NCBI GenBank assembly: GCA_031310005.1
Contig: CM062382.1
Location: 3,348,001-3,412,000, forward strand
Source: Dactylellina haptotyla
Lineage: Eukaryota; Ascomycota; Orbiliomycetes; Orbiliales; Orbiliaceae
Direction: 5' to 3'
DNA length: 64,000 nucleotides
Under the pieces are notes generated by a model that made no database searches, was not told where the DNA came from, and saw nothing but the letters and a program-made list of their open reading frames with translations. Position 1 is the stretch's first letter; the number at the start of each line of letters is the position of its first letter. Positions 49,771-61,600 of this stretch are shown here, piece by piece. Both the position numbers and the translations under genes were made by a program.

Positions 49771-52304
49771 TCATCCACAGCCACTTTCTGCTTCGCCACT
49801 TGGTGCCTCCTCAATAACTTTACCCTTGTTTTTTCCTTTCCTATATACTCTCTGATCGGCAGGCTATGAAACGCACTGTTAGCAATCTATCCAATAATAA
49901 CTATCGTAACGGAAGGGGACTCTTACATCAAATCCACCGTTGCCCCAAACCGCCCACTCAGCGGTTGGTGGCCCAACATAATCCAGCGGTCCAAACTCCT
50001 TCCCTTCTTCCAGTAACTCAAAGAATCTCTTGTAATCGATGACGGTGTGCCACTTCCCATCGATATAATAATTATTACTCGCGATCAAAACGCAACAACT
50101 GTGAGCGTGTTCCGCAGCAATGCCGTAGCCGAGTCCTCGCTTTTCGAGAGCTTCATTCAGCCGCCTGACGAACTCGCAAACTTCCTCGTAGAAAGGCACG
50201 TTCTGCATCGATAGACCCGCACCTGCGGACGTCGAGGTCCCGCAATAGGTTACTCCCTTGATTTCTACAAACGCAGGGAGACCCTTCTCCACTAGGTCTG
50301 CGTAACCCTCGACTTCGTCTTCGATATTGAACCCTTTCACGAGGGTTAATCTAAACACCGTTCTCATTCTATCGCGTTTCGCCCGCAAGATCTCCAAGCA
50401 TTTCATAAACCGTTCCCAAAAGTCGCGGTGTAGCGGGCGATCAATCCTTCTCAGAGACTCCTTGTTCGAAGCATCAATGCTGACGTATAGCTGGGTCACG
50501 TACTTCAACCGCGCGAGTTGATCAGGGTGTTGTGCATTACAAACCAAAAAGCTCGAAATACGCCGTTCGTGAAGCATGGATAGGAACTCGTTGATGTGCG
50601 GGTAAAAGATCGGTTCGCCGACGAGACTTAAAGCGCAGTGACGGATCGTGAAGGCTTCCGCGAAGCGGTCGGCCCGAATCCCGGGGACACCTTTCATCAT
50701 TTTGATCTTTTTGTAGTGGCCTTCCATCGCGCCTTGGAGGATTAGGTCGGGTTCGTCGACGGTCCAGTTCCACGTCGTTGATACGGGATTCGTGCCGTGT
50801 CGCCAGCAGAAGACGCATTTGTTACTGCAGCTGAGAGAGGGGGTGGTTTCCATGCAGAGGTGGGATTTGATGCCGTAGAAGGAATATTTGTAGCAACTGC
50901 CTCGGCCGCGCAGGGCGGATTTGGTCCATCGACAGAGTTTAACGCCTGAGTGAGAGCCAACGATCGTGTACCCTTGCTTGGTGAGAGCTGTGTAGGTCGG
51001 CGAATCCTTAGGAACCATCTCTTTGACCTTCGGGGTACTGCGTTTCGACGTTGTGGTAAAATCAACGGGGAGAGGGCCTTGTGACTTCTTCGCCTTTTGG
51101 GGGTTGGAAGAACGAATGGAGTTACCGATATCCTCGACATCAACGAGAGTTTCCGTGGTATTCGCCGCATTATCTTGAGCGGTATCTTCCTCGTCTTCGC
51201 TATCGACACCGTTATCCTCTGAGATCGCATCTCCGTTTGCCAAATCGTGTAAAGCAATTTCCAAATGCTCCCTCCACTCGGTTAGGCTAGCTATGGCACC
51301 TCCCTTTACATCTCCCATGCCAATCGGGAATATCCTCTTCCCACCGGTGAGCTTGGACATCCACCGATCCGCCTCTTTCGCCTGCCCGCAAAAGATGCCA
51401 CCTCCACGACCCTCTTCCATCGGCCACCCCTCCTTGTCGCCAAACCCAAACACAGAAAAACCAGCGAGCGGACTGAGAGGTCGAGTATCAATTCGGAAGT
51501 CATGATGGGTTTCAGACAGATGTTCTAGGAATGCGTCGACGGGGGAGGTGATTTCGTAAGTCGGGATTAGAAGGAGATATACAGAAGTTGTGTTTTTTCT
51601 TTTCATAGAAGCTGGCGAGATGAAATAGTCGTCCAAATCTAGATAGTCAAGATTCTCAACGATAGGAGGTAAGAAAATGGCCTTTTCATTCGACTCTGGT
51701 GGTACATCCGTGCCGTTTGCAATCGGTGGAGCCGGGGATGGTTTGTGTAACGGTTTGGAGAAGAGATCTTTTGCGAATTGTTCAGCATATTTGCCCGTCG
51801 AACCTGTTAGGGAAGAATAGAAGACAAATATCTGGATTGCTTTTTGGTTTGCATCGAGCTCGGCTTGTTCAGTTGGCGTGCTACCCTCAGCATTTGTTCC
51901 ATTTGCTTTCTTCTTCCGAACCTCTCCTCCGGTTATCCGCTTCGGACCGCTCTTTGAACTGGTGGGTAGATTCCGGGACCTGTTTGAAGTAGAGGTGTCT
52001 TCGAATTTCTCGGGTAGTAATACGGTCCCATCTGGCTCCGCGGAGAGCTGTGGCTCAAGCTTCGAAGGACTTGGAGGTCCATCATATGTTTCTCGCTGTG
52101 TGAAGTGTCGATTTCGTAGCGCTATAACTAGGTATATACCCGCGATGGTGGCAATGGCCGGTATTCTTATCGTGTGCCATAGCTCGAGGAAGTCTACATC
52201 CACATCCTCACGCTATCTTTCAGTAACCAGATACCCTGATGGTGGGGCAAGGCGGGGCAAACCAGGGTTATACCTAGGGACTTGGAACTAGCCATAGCTG
52301 CCAT
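49771..52304 (-). CDS. TYW1: TYW1, tRNA 4-demethylwyosine synthase
   Basis: A radical-SAM enzyme of the wybutosine pathway: it converts N1-methylguanosine 37 of tRNA-Phe, with pyruvate, into the tricyclic 4-demethylwyosine. The model has three exons, 52304-52274, 52193-49927 and 49863-49771 (796 residues). The main frame has no ATG near its 5' end; a 31-nt first exon with donor GTATAA and acceptor GATGTAG supplies one and keeps the frame. At the 3' end a GTAAGA donor and TGCTAAC branch lead to a last exon encoding GGFDPADQRVYRKGK, the usual family ending. A transmembrane helix (about 20-40) is followed by a flavodoxin domain (IFVFYSSLTGSTGKYAEQFA), an acidic linker, the radical-SAM cluster motif CSNKCVFCW (C-x3-C-x2-C) and the Tyw1 C-terminal domain (FVEIKGVTYCG). 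The helix suggests ER attachment. Confidence 0.94.
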
Positions 52305-52683
52305 GTCTGCTTCTCTATCGCTATCGGCCTCGCTGTGGATATCGGCCGCCCGGGTTCTGTGGTCGCACGGCAGCTGTTGGTGTAGCCATTCAAAAGCTGG
52401 CGGTGAACGTTGGTTGGTCGGTTAAAGAGAACATGGTGTCGCACAGCATCGAGAAAAAATTGCTGGTCTCTGATTGGCTGGTTTGCCTCACAACGCACAA
52501 CCGTGTTGTATTTCCGTTCAAAGGTTTTGTATTGTTCCTAAGAAGAGGGTATCGATACGTGGAATAAATATAAAGGGGAGAAATGCTAAATTTTAATTTA
52601 TAGTGGAAGACTATTATTTTACATGGTTTATTTCATAGCCTACCGGTATACCCCAGAAAGGTTCAGCATCTCTATCAGACTAC
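52305..52683. other. intergenic, nothing seen
   Basis: Promoter of TYW1 and 3' flank of the secreted-protein gene, both on the minus strand. No motif or further gene was noticed. Confidence 0.4.
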
Positions 52684-54522
52684 CTACTCTAAATCCGGTA
52701 GATTTTGCCGTATTGCAGACCTTCGTGAGTCGTAACCAGCTTCAAGTTCCTCCGGGTCCACATAAGGAACTTCTTGTTCAATTTCAATTTGATTAGCAAG
52801 ATCTTGAGGTAAGTATGGCTGGCCAAAGTCTCTCTGAATCATACTCCGAAAGAAATTGTCATCATAGTTAATATTTGGAGGCGGAAATTCCTCTCTAAAC
52901 TCCGTAGAGTGCGCGTAGTGTTGTGCCCACGTGAAATCTCGTTCCCATTGCTGCAAAGTTTTGCTGTCCAGAAGCCCCAGTTGGTCTAAATTTCTCACCT
53001 TCCGGAGGCTATCAAAATTTAACTTATCAATATCAACGACTTCTGGGTCAATCTGTTCGAAAGGGCGTTTCAGGCGTATTGTGAGATCATCATCCGACGG
53101 AATCTGATCTAGTTCCGATGAAATTGTGATTCTTTGCTCATCTCCCTCAGGAAATTGTACCATTTTATCTATATGTTCTTCATTTCTAGCGCTAGCTCGC
53201 TCAGCGGCGCTGCCTAGATCCTTTTGGTCTAGGAGCGTTAACCGCGGATCACTGATGCCATTTGCAGTCAAATATCCATCGTACAACTCTCTAGCGTACC
53301 GATATACAGCGGTTATGTATTCCCATTGCGCCCGTATGCCAAAGAACCAGCTGCCCTTATCGGAGTGCCTTTCAAATTCAGAAATTATCTTATCTTTTGG
53401 AATCTTGGGCACATTCACCTCGCTTGTAGGAATACGCATTGCCGGTTTCGGATTTTGCATACTAGCTCCCGGGGCTCCCCGGACCGGCGGCTGGATATCG
53501 GAAGCTGGTTGCCTATTGATTTGCTGTTGCGAAATCGAATTTGGGGGTATCGGAATCGTTTGCTTTGTTTCTGTAAACGAAGTATCCTGAACTGGCTTCG
53601 GCTTTTTGGAGCGTGGTCCTGCAACTTGGAGTAGGTGTTGCTCGGGCCGGCGGGTTACTTCCACGAAGGGAAGCAGCTCAACTGGCGGTGGGGGTTCGAT
53701 CGAGAGGTATGGCTCCCAGAAATACTTGACTTCGGCTGGACGTGCGTCCCGTATCCTCTTCGGCAACGCCTTCACCAGTTCTTTCCCCAGTGTAGCAGAC
53801 ATATTCATAGCCCCTTCGTCGGCTCTCCAAAGTGGATTAAGAATCCTCTCTCCCATTTCCCGAAGATAAAGACATAGATTATTGTTTTCGCGAAGCTTTG
53901 CCCAAGCACCAGGGCTTATATGTGTAATAAAGCCTGTGAACGGCTGCCAACCCTGTACTCTCTTTGTATTCTCCGGAGTGATTTTCTCGGACCGCCAAAC
54001 TATGACCGAGTCTTTCAACGCAGATTCCGGTACGCTTTCCAAGTAGCCACCTGCTCGTGTTTCATCTTCCACATTAATTGGTCGCCATGACTCGAAACCA
54101 AAATCTAGACCTAATAGTTTGAGATTAATGACGCTTATACCGTTCATTTTTTCCGGGTCCAGAACTACGATAGAGTAAGGAATCTTCCGTACCCCAGCAG
54201 TTGTCCCTCCACTCGCTTCGCAAAAGTAACCGTGATACAACCCTATCGCTCGAATATCTGGGGTTTGATCAATTTCTTGACGATTCCAAAGAGCAATCCC
54301 ATCGAATATATTTTTATTACGATTGTTGAGTGGATGGCATTCAACGATGTTTTTGAAGGTGCTTTTGTAAATTCCAGCTGAGCGTCCACCTTCGCGTCGA
54401 AACCAGTCTGTTCGGTCGCTTGCGAAATTCATTTGCATCCATGCTGATGTTCCGTGGCTAAGAACCGCTATAGCAATGACTGCTAATTTGACCCGAGGCT
54501 CTAGACTTGAGTGTAAAGCCAT
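52684..54522 (-). CDS. orphan secreted protein, about 612 residues
   Basis: No family recognised. The frame is open from an ATG at 54555, but the ATG at 54522 gives a proper signal peptide: MALHSSLEPRVKLAVIAIAVLSHGTSA with likely cleavage after TSA, so I start there. The N-terminal 230 residues look like a folded domain (Trp- and Gly-rich, for example WNRQEIDQTPDIRAIGLYHG and WQPFTGFITHISPGAW). A Pro/Gln-rich linker (about 290-370) follows, with PIPPNSISQQQINRQPAS, then a helical acidic C-terminus with ten or more Asp/Glu-rich segments. Few cysteines are present, unlike typical small effectors. It is encoded by one exon, unusual beside multi-exon neighbours. Along with the gene at 55256-56728 it is one of two orphan secreted proteins side by side. 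Secretion is a fair prediction; the role (host interaction, wall or enzyme) is not predictable. Confidence 0.65.
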   Translation of the reverse strand: MALHSSLEPRVKLAVIAIAVLSHGTSAWMQMNFASDRTDWFRREGGRSAGIYKSTFKNIVECHPLNNRNKNIFDGIALWNRQEIDQTPDIRAIGLYHGYFCEASGGTTAGVRKIPYSIVVLDPEKMNGISVINLKLLGLDFGFESWRPINVEDETRAGGYLESVPESALKDSVIVWRSEKITPENTKRVQGWQPFTGFITHISPGAWAKLRENNNLCLYLREMGERILNPLWRADEGAMNMSATLGKELVKALPKRIRDARPAEVKYFWEPYLSIEPPPPVELLPFVEVTRRPEQHLLQVAGPRSKKPKPVQDTSFTETKQTIPIPPNSISQQQINRQPASDIQPPVRGAPGASMQNPKPAMRIPTSEVNVPKIPKDKIISEFERHSDKGSWFFGIRAQWEYITAVYRYARELYDGYLTANGISDPRLTLLDQKDLGSAAERASARNEEHIDKMVQFPEGDEQRITISSELDQIPSDDDLTIRLKRPFEQIDPEVVDIDKLNFDSLRKVRNLDQLGLLDSKTLQQWERDFTWAQHYAHSTEFREEFPPPNINYDDNFFRSMIQRDFGQPYLPQDLANQIEIEQEVPYVDPEELEAGYDSRRSAIRQNLPDLE

Positions 54523-54555
54523 CTTGAAGTCGCGTCCTTTCAGTGCCCACTTCAA

Positions 54556-55255
54556 TGGTAATGAGCGGACTGAAATTATATTCGAATAAATTTATCATCG
54601 GCGGCTAGAAGCCCAGCGCCACGGCAAATAAGTAAAGATGAGGGCGCATTTTTCACAAACATCCTGCAAATTCTACCATGAAAGGCTTTTGGTAGTAGTT
54701 GAGAGCTATAAGACTGAAACCGAAGTTTAATTTGGATATCTAGAATTTAAACTTCTAAACCCGCTCCATTTTGCTTCGACTAGCGCATCATAATTTTTTA
54801 TACTGTACTCCTCCAGACAACCCGGAGATTGATGAGTAGTAATATTTTTACATATTATTATGTATATTTCATTGGGTCTAGTCAATTTACACTCTTAGTC
54901 GCCCCTCTTTTTATATGTTAGGAAGCTTACAATCAATAATAAAATATCATTCATGATTTACGACATACAAATTCAAATGACTAGTGGGAACATCTGTTCG
55001 TGTTGATATCTTCTCAAAATGCAATTTCCATTGTTCACAAACGTGCAAACAAAAAGTCAAAAAAAGCAAAACAGAGAAAGCAAGATTTCATAAAAGAAAA
55101 TTGACTCACTATCAAGCTGAAAGATTTCAACTGTAACAAAAAGAATTAGGTGACTTAATGAAGAGCCAAGAGTTGAATGCCTTGCTTCTGATCCTAAGAT
55201 CGATCGAGGGGATGCCCTATGGATTGGACCACTACACTCAGTTACACTCACAGTA
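54556..55255. other. intergenic between two secreted-protein genes
   Basis: AT-rich (especially 54.8-55.1 kb) divergent promoter region. No conserved motif, repeat or RNA gene noticed. Confidence 0.4.
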
Positions 55256-56728
55256 ATGAGAGGTATTCCTTTAAATGCTTCGATATGGAGCCTTGTATTT
55301 CTCTTTTCCATATCGACTTGCCAAGATGCCGTTGGGCGGCCAAGGACATGGCCATTCACAGTTTTTGTGAAGCCCACGGACCCTCTAGAACGAAAAATAA
55401 TCAACGGTGATCACGAATATCTGGGTACGCAAGGAGCAAATTCTACACCCTTTTTTTTTCTTTCTTATTTCCCCGGACGCTTTATCTAAGACTTCGCAGT
55501 TACCTTATATTAATTCACACGAAATCTTGCACTATTGAGACAACCTAAGTACTAACAACACGATTGTGTACAATTAGTCTGCCAATTTTACACTTTTGAC
55601 CAACGGCGACCGAACGTAGAAATCTGCGATGGAGACGCATTAACTACTACGAACTTGGAATTTTTCAATCCTTCGACATACCAATTGGAGGAGCGAAAGC
55701 TGCCGGCAGCTTCGATATTCTGGACTTGGGATGTACGAGAGTTTCGGGGTGATTGGTGGCCGGCAATGGAACCGTTTTTCTATCATAGCATTTTGGCTTA
55801 CGTCGCAGTACCGGTGCTTGACTATCTGAAAGGGAGTGAAAAGAACAAACCAAACAAGCGGGCTGCTATACGCATGACAGATAGGATCGAGGAAGCTGGA
55901 GTGTGAGCCAAAATATTTGAAAGGATTAATTATCATGACAAGTTTCAGTAGAGTTTACTGGCTAACAATTATATGAGCCAGATTCGCGGTGACACCGCCA
56001 TATCCAACATCAGCAGCCGGAGAAGGCGATAAACTGATGTCACTAGAGATGTGGTTTGAAATGGATAGAGAAGTCACAGATCCGAACTATGGAACACCAT
56101 CCTTCGCGAAGGAAAATTATCCAGATACGGATTTTTACGGTAACGTCCTCGCTGAAAGATTCTGCAAATTATATCTTCGGAGGACTAACACATTATAGCC
56201 TGCAAGAAAGAGTCTGATGCGAGCCGCATCTTTCTATATATTGGCAACCCAATAGCCTCGCTGGTAGCCGACCGCCAATTCAAGGAGCTAGCGGGCACAG
56301 TAGAACCAATCTCGACGTTCGATAATCGTGCCTTTGAGGAATCTTCTTTCTTCATGTCGCTATACGATACTTCGGAAACGGAATTAGAGCTCGATTTTAG
56401 AAAGTATCACGGAATGAGCTGTCAATCCGTCAAGTTGATCAGAAACTATCTACCTTGGAACGCATCTGGCGTTGCTATTGATGGAAGTATAGAAAGTACG
56501 GAAATATATTCACACTTCCAACAACAGATGACCAAAAGATTAAACCCCGGAAGTAAACCGCCTATTGGGAAGCGCGGAGAGCTGGTGGTAGATGCAAATA
56601 CAATGTCAAGATTAAAGAATATCGGTTTCAAGACATGGATGGGACTATTTCGTAGAGGCAAAACAACAAGAAAGGCTGAAGAAACAAGTCCTGGGCTTGA
56701 GGGAAATACGCAAAGATTGCAATTTTAA
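55256..56728 (+). CDS. orphan secreted protein, four exons
   Basis: No family recognised. Exons are 55256-55424 (or -55406), 55578-55902, 55982-56139 and 56199-56728; the first donor is ambiguous (GTACGC at 55425 or GTGATC at 55407) but both keep the frame, giving 393 or 387 residues. The signal peptide is MRGIPLNASIWSLVFLFSIS, with a likely cut near TCQDA. The mature part has YTFDQRRPNVEICDGD, a WDVREFRGDWWPAMEPF Trp-rich stretch, a PYPTSAAGEGDKLMSLEMWF segment, and a C-terminal region rich in Lys/Arg (FRRGKTTRKAEE). Only three or four cysteines occur. The introns have clear CTAAC branches. It is divergent from the single-exon secreted orphan to the left, and the 700-bp gap between their starts could hold a shared promoter. 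I find no sequence similarity between the two. Confidence 0.65.
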
Positions 56729-57398
56729 CTAAAGGATGCTGCCAAACTTCAATATTCGTGTTTTTTATTTCAAATATATATCGAGGTATACCCGCAGCGC
56801 GTGTGGCACATTTGAAGCTTTGGCAAACAAGGAGTGCTAAATTGCGATCCGACTGGTCTCGCGGGCCAGGATCCGACCAACAACTCAGCCATTTCAATTT
56901 CAGTCCAAAAAGCATATGCAGACCGATCTGTTTCTCTTAGAACTCGTTGTGCTGTGTGTGACAAACTGACTAGCATATGAGACAAGTGGGCTAGAGGATT
57001 ACTCAACATGATTTAGGGAAGTGCAACCTGTAACGGCAACCATTGCTGTACTTTAGATCCGTCTATGCCGAACCGTGCCGTCTATAAAGTGATACAATCT
57101 AACTGGGACCAGAAATTAAAAAGAGCCTTCTACAATCGAGTAAATTTGAGTCAGGATAAACACTCACAAGCCTTGCCATACCAGTAAGTCGAATCGTTAG
57201 CAATCACGAGATATGAACCCCTCCAGTTGCGTTGTGAAGAGAATCCAACACGTCCAATTCCGGCACCGAATTGTGCTACTCCGGCGGTGCCAGGTTCACC
57301 GTCTTCCGAGAAATAAAAAACTCCCCAGCTAGACCCAAGGCCGGCAAGGAGTTTCGAAGTTCAATTGACCGCATGGTTACTATTTTGCATATGGCTTC
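56729..57398. other. intergenic with an orphan coding-like frame
   Basis: At 57154-57360 the minus strand is open for 69 codons with very protein-like content (WGVFYFSEDGEPGTAG, then QRNWRGSYLVIANDSTYW), followed by a good GTGAGT donor. It lacks an ATG, and any upstream exon would lie inside the RKI1 5' end. It is most likely the last surviving exon of a lost gene, or a small gene with a missed first exon. The rest of the stretch shows nothing. Confidence 0.35.
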
Positions 57399-58328
57399 AT
57401 GAGGATACTCACTCGTCTTCCTAATAGGCTTTCTCAATCGATACCCCGCCTTCCAGTCCGATTGCCCCACCATCAATCTCGATACCACAACCCCTCCACG
57501 AGGATAGCGCTCTCAGTCAGAACAATGGCTACCGCGAACGAGCAATTGATCAATTCGGCGAAACAACTTGCCGCCCAAACCGCGGTTAGGGACCATTACC
57601 CAAAATCACCGCCAAATTATATCGGCATTGGATCAGGCAGCACCATTGTCCACGTTGTGGACTCCATTGCCAAGCTAGACTCGCCTCTCACAGCTCGTAC
57701 AAAATTTATCCCGACGGGATTTCAATCGAAGCAGCTGCTGCTTTCGCACAACCTACAGATTCTCGACATCGACCTTCTTCCAGCCGGCGAGAGCATCTCT
57801 GTGGCCTTTGATGGAGCTGATGAAGTGGACAGCCAACTGAATTGCATCAAAGGCGGCGGTGCTTGCTTGTTCCAGGAAAAAATAGTGGCGGTCCAAGCCC
57901 AAAAGTTTGTTGTTGTTGCAGATTTCAGAAAAGTCTCAACGACGCTTTGCACACCAACCACCTGGCCGTCTGGTATTCCGATCGAAGTTGTGCCTTCGTC
58001 GTATCCATACGTGACAGCAAAACTGACCAAGCTCGGAGCAACCAATGTTGTCCTACGACCAGGTGGAAAAGCAAAGGCTGGGCCGTGTGTTACAGATAAC
58101 GGTAACTTTTTACTGGACGCGGTCTTCCCGAAGTTACCGGAGGGAGAAGATATAGTCCAAGACCTAGCGGTAGCCATCAAGAGTATCGTCGGAGTTGTCG
58201 AACACGGCCTATTTTATGGCGGGAGCAAAGGTTGGCAAGGCAGACCAGAGATCGCATATTTTGGCATGGAGGACGGATCTGTCAATATGCTTGGCAAGGA
58301 GGGATGGGTTGCTCTTTCAAAGGCGTAG
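57399..58328 (+). CDS. RKI1: ribose-5-phosphate isomerase A
   Basis: Interconverts ribose 5-phosphate and ribulose 5-phosphate in the non-oxidative pentose phosphate pathway. A single exon encodes 309 residues from the first ATG or 267 from the internal ATG at 57525. Family motifs are complete: GIGSGST (phosphate loop), IPTGFQSKQLLL, VAFDGADEVD (catalytic acid region), the KGGGACLFQEK lysine-rich loop and LRPGGKAKAGPCVTDNGNF. The end has the eukaryotic GVVEHGLFYGG. Residues 1-42 are an extension with eight arginines and no acidic residue, like a mitochondrial leader. The second ATG (MATANEQL) is where cytosolic orthologues usually begin, and it lacks any signal. Leaky scanning or two transcripts could give two forms. 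Human RPIA also has an N-terminal extension, so this need not mean dual targeting. Confidence 0.93.
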   Translation: MRILTRLPNRLSQSIPRLPVRLPHHQSRYHNPSTRIALSVRTMATANEQLINSAKQLAAQTAVRDHYPKSPPNYIGIGSGSTIVHVVDSIAKLDSPLTARTKFIPTGFQSKQLLLSHNLQILDIDLLPAGESISVAFDGADEVDSQLNCIKGGGACLFQEKIVAVQAQKFVVVADFRKVSTTLCTPTTWPSGIPIEVVPSSYPYVTAKLTKLGATNVVLRPGGKAKAGPCVTDNGNFLLDAVFPKLPEGEDIVQDLAVAIKSIVGVVEHGLFYGGSKGWQGRPEIAYFGMEDGSVNMLGKEGWVALSKA

Positions 58329-58672
58329 AACCAAGTGCTTGGTATCCATATTTTTTGATTGAGTAAGCCTTTTGGACTTGTTATTCGCCATTTCGATCTC
58401 CCAATATTGATAGCCCCGTGCGGACTTTTGCTTCATCCATGTTGAAAATTGCGAGTCGCGGTCACGAGTTTGTGTGGTGTTGCATGTTTAACAAATCCAC
58501 CCGAGACCCCTGAGGCACTTTCTTCTATTACCATCAACGTATGTCGCTCCCTCTGTAGCTGCTCGGACATACCGTCAAGATGACAGTTGGGATTTGTGCA
58601 TTTCTTGTACCCGCAGCAAATTTCAAACCACAGTTCCACTCTCCCTCTCGTTAGAATCTATTGCCTCAAATA
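58329..58672. other. intergenic, nothing seen
   Basis: 3' flank of RKI1 and promoter of the large F-box gene. No TATA box or other motif stands out. Confidence 0.4.
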
Positions 58673-61600
58673 ATGGATACGGATTCGGGGGTTTCCTGCT
58701 CATTGTGCGGAGCCGCCCTTAGATTAGAAAGATATCGTGGTTCAGTCAAGAACGATCTTTGGATTCGTGAGTACTCATGATCATATATTAGTTTGCCAGT
58801 ATCCTGATTGCATCTTTCCATTTTCGCCTACTTTCCCTAAATAGTCCACCCCAAAATCACTGGACACGGGTACGGACTCGATACGTCTTGGACCAAAGGA
58901 GAATTCGTAGGATGCCTTGGCACCATTCGGTGCGTTCTACCAGATTCTCCTCGGCCTCAAATCGAATTACTCGATGCCAATCTCGGATACAATAATGCAA
59001 CTCTAGGAAGTGAATTTCAGTTCGGTAGGGCTACGGGGGCTCGGTATGGCTCATTAGAAGTGCCGCCTAAGCCATGTTATCCAATTCACAACGGCTGCTG
59101 GGAACTATTCAAACTTGTCGCAAAAAAACTTGGAATGGAGCAGACATCATCGTTCCAAAATCGCTTATATCAAATTCTCAATGCTGCCGCGTATGGCGGA
59201 TCTCATCTTCTGTGGCCGCATAATTACGACCTATCCTCCGAAGAGCTAGTAGGAACCCAGTCTGGCCGTAGATATCACAATAACTATGAAGATACCAGCT
59301 ATATGGATTCTATCTCTCTACAATGTTTGGAAAGCCTACGCGTACGAAATCCTCTAGCAGATCATCCGTATTTTGTAGACCAAACCGAAGTATTGGATAA
59401 GCATGATCTGACCCTAGATATACCGGATTTCCTGCCGCTACCACTCGAAATAACCCATAAAGTACTTTCATTCTTGCCAGGATCAGAAATAGTGCATCTG
59501 AACAAAATCAAATCAAAAAGGACGCTACAGGTGCCGGATTATATCTGGAAATCCCAATTCCAACTAGGAGGCGAGCTTGGGTTCGTCATCGACCCGCGGT
59601 TCTCCAAGGACAAACCCGGCACCCTGTGGTACCCCAGGTATCTATTTGCTAAAAAGGCTCTGTCCGAAAGCCCTCTGGCTTCGAAGAATCTCAAGCGGCG
59701 ATGGGGTATTTTCTCCAACCTTGTGCATAAAATAATCGATACAGAATACTCCATCCCTTGTAATATTTCCCCCTTCGACAACGACGAGTTTATTGAGAGC
59801 CGTTCTAGATTTTTGAATGGGTTGTACTACCAAGATCTAGAGATCCGGGTAATGCCCCAGAGAGAACTTGTAGATGGCTTTGGATCTTGTTTGTGTGATG
59901 GGGTCAAGACTATCTCTTACGGGGATGTCAATGTACAGCATTTTCAGACAACTGGTGTGAACATCTCATATACTGGCGAAGGAAAATTACGATTCATCAG
60001 CGGATTCCAGTTCCAGCCAGGTAATGAGATAGTGGGATTGATAAATTCGAATGATTCGGTCTATGTCTCATTCCGTGCCAGCAGCCCCACATTGATAGTC
60101 TTGTGGATTGCCAGCTCAAATTACGGTATTCATACTATTTTGACCTCCGAACTCGGTTACGAACCAGCATTTCCACCTATCGATAGCTTATCCGTAACTC
60201 GAAGGTTTCTGAAAACCGGTCCCAATGGTATAAAAATTACGGATTTCTATATTGGAATGGGGGCTAGTGGATTCCAATAAGCGTCTCTCTGTCAATACAT
60301 GATTACTAAGCTTATTTCAAAAAATATAGACCTCAGAGATTACAGAACTAGGTATTCGGTCCCCACAGATACAAGACAGAGAAAGCTTAGAGAGACAAGA
60401 ATGGTTCATTCAATCATGTTCGTGGTCGCCAAATGTGCCTCCGGTATTTTCAAACCGTTATATCGAGATAGGCCATTACTCTTTCTGTGGAGGCAACATA
60501 TATACCGATAAATCCTTACGCAGATATGTTCCTCCTCTGCAATATATCCTTTTCGGCGAAGAAAAGATCACACGATTCGGCTGCTGGTTCAACTTTCATC
60601 GCCAAATATGTGGTATCGGATTCTTTCCTAAAGAGAGAGACACACCGCTCATGATCGGAACTAGCACAAAGTTATCAATGGATGTTGTGTTAGAAGAAAA
60701 TGATGTTCTTACATCTATCGATTTTGTTACAGAAGGTTTAGGAGGGGCAGTTGTTGGTTTGACAGTATACGCCCTTCACGCTATGGTACTGATGAACATA
60801 CAAAGCATTCTTATTGATTTTGAACGTATCCATAGGTGCATTCCACTTCCGGGGAGGTATTTCATTTCCTGCTATCGCGATCGAATCAGCCAAGTAAAAA
60901 CAGAAAGAACGTGCTCTCAGTCGAGAGCGGAAGACAAATCGCTGGTATATTCGGAGGATTTTGGTATGTGAGTCTTTCACCAATCCCGAGATTTTTTCCT
61001 CTCAGATGGGAACAGGGCGACAAACCTCCTGACTTCAGAGTAGGAAGATAATCCAAGGAACCCACGGCTCTTGGCCCTTGGTATCATTACGTCTCACCGT
61101 AAACCTCCGCCAACCACTCAGATAAAGCCAAATACAGTGGGCAGAGCGGGAAACCCGGTCTTTCATATAGAGGAGACATTTACGGATGGTACCCTTCCAC
61201 GTGAGCTGTTACCGAACCTCAACTATCCATTTCTCACGTCGTCCGCCACACTTTACAACTGTAGCTCCATCGACTGTTATATCCTAGAAGACCAGTCCGA
61301 ATCTCATATAACCGGCCTCGGGGTGCATTACGGCGAAGATGCAGAGATCCAAAATACCAGGCGACGTCCCGCAACTCTAGGTAGAATTTGCGGTCGCAAA
61401 CTCATAAAATCTTCCTTCGATGTTCAGACCGACCAAGGTGAATACATCACAGCTGTGAATGTATTCATCAAGAAATTTTATGTAACCACATTCTCAAAGC
61501 GACCCATACGTGTTATCGGGATGGTCTTTTGGACCTCTACTAAACGGAAGATGTGTTTTGGGAAGTGCGATGTAGAGTACGCTACAAAGGTGATATATAT

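Noticed and set aside
49879-49926. Read-through C-terminus of TYW1
   Set aside because: The ending does not fit the family; a GTAAGA donor at its start and the next exon give the expected FDPADQR ending.
60278-60280. Stop codon seeming to end or break the F-box gene
   Set aside because: It falls inside an intron with a TACTAAG branch; splicing restores the conserved module, so neither a pseudogene nor a gene end is needed.
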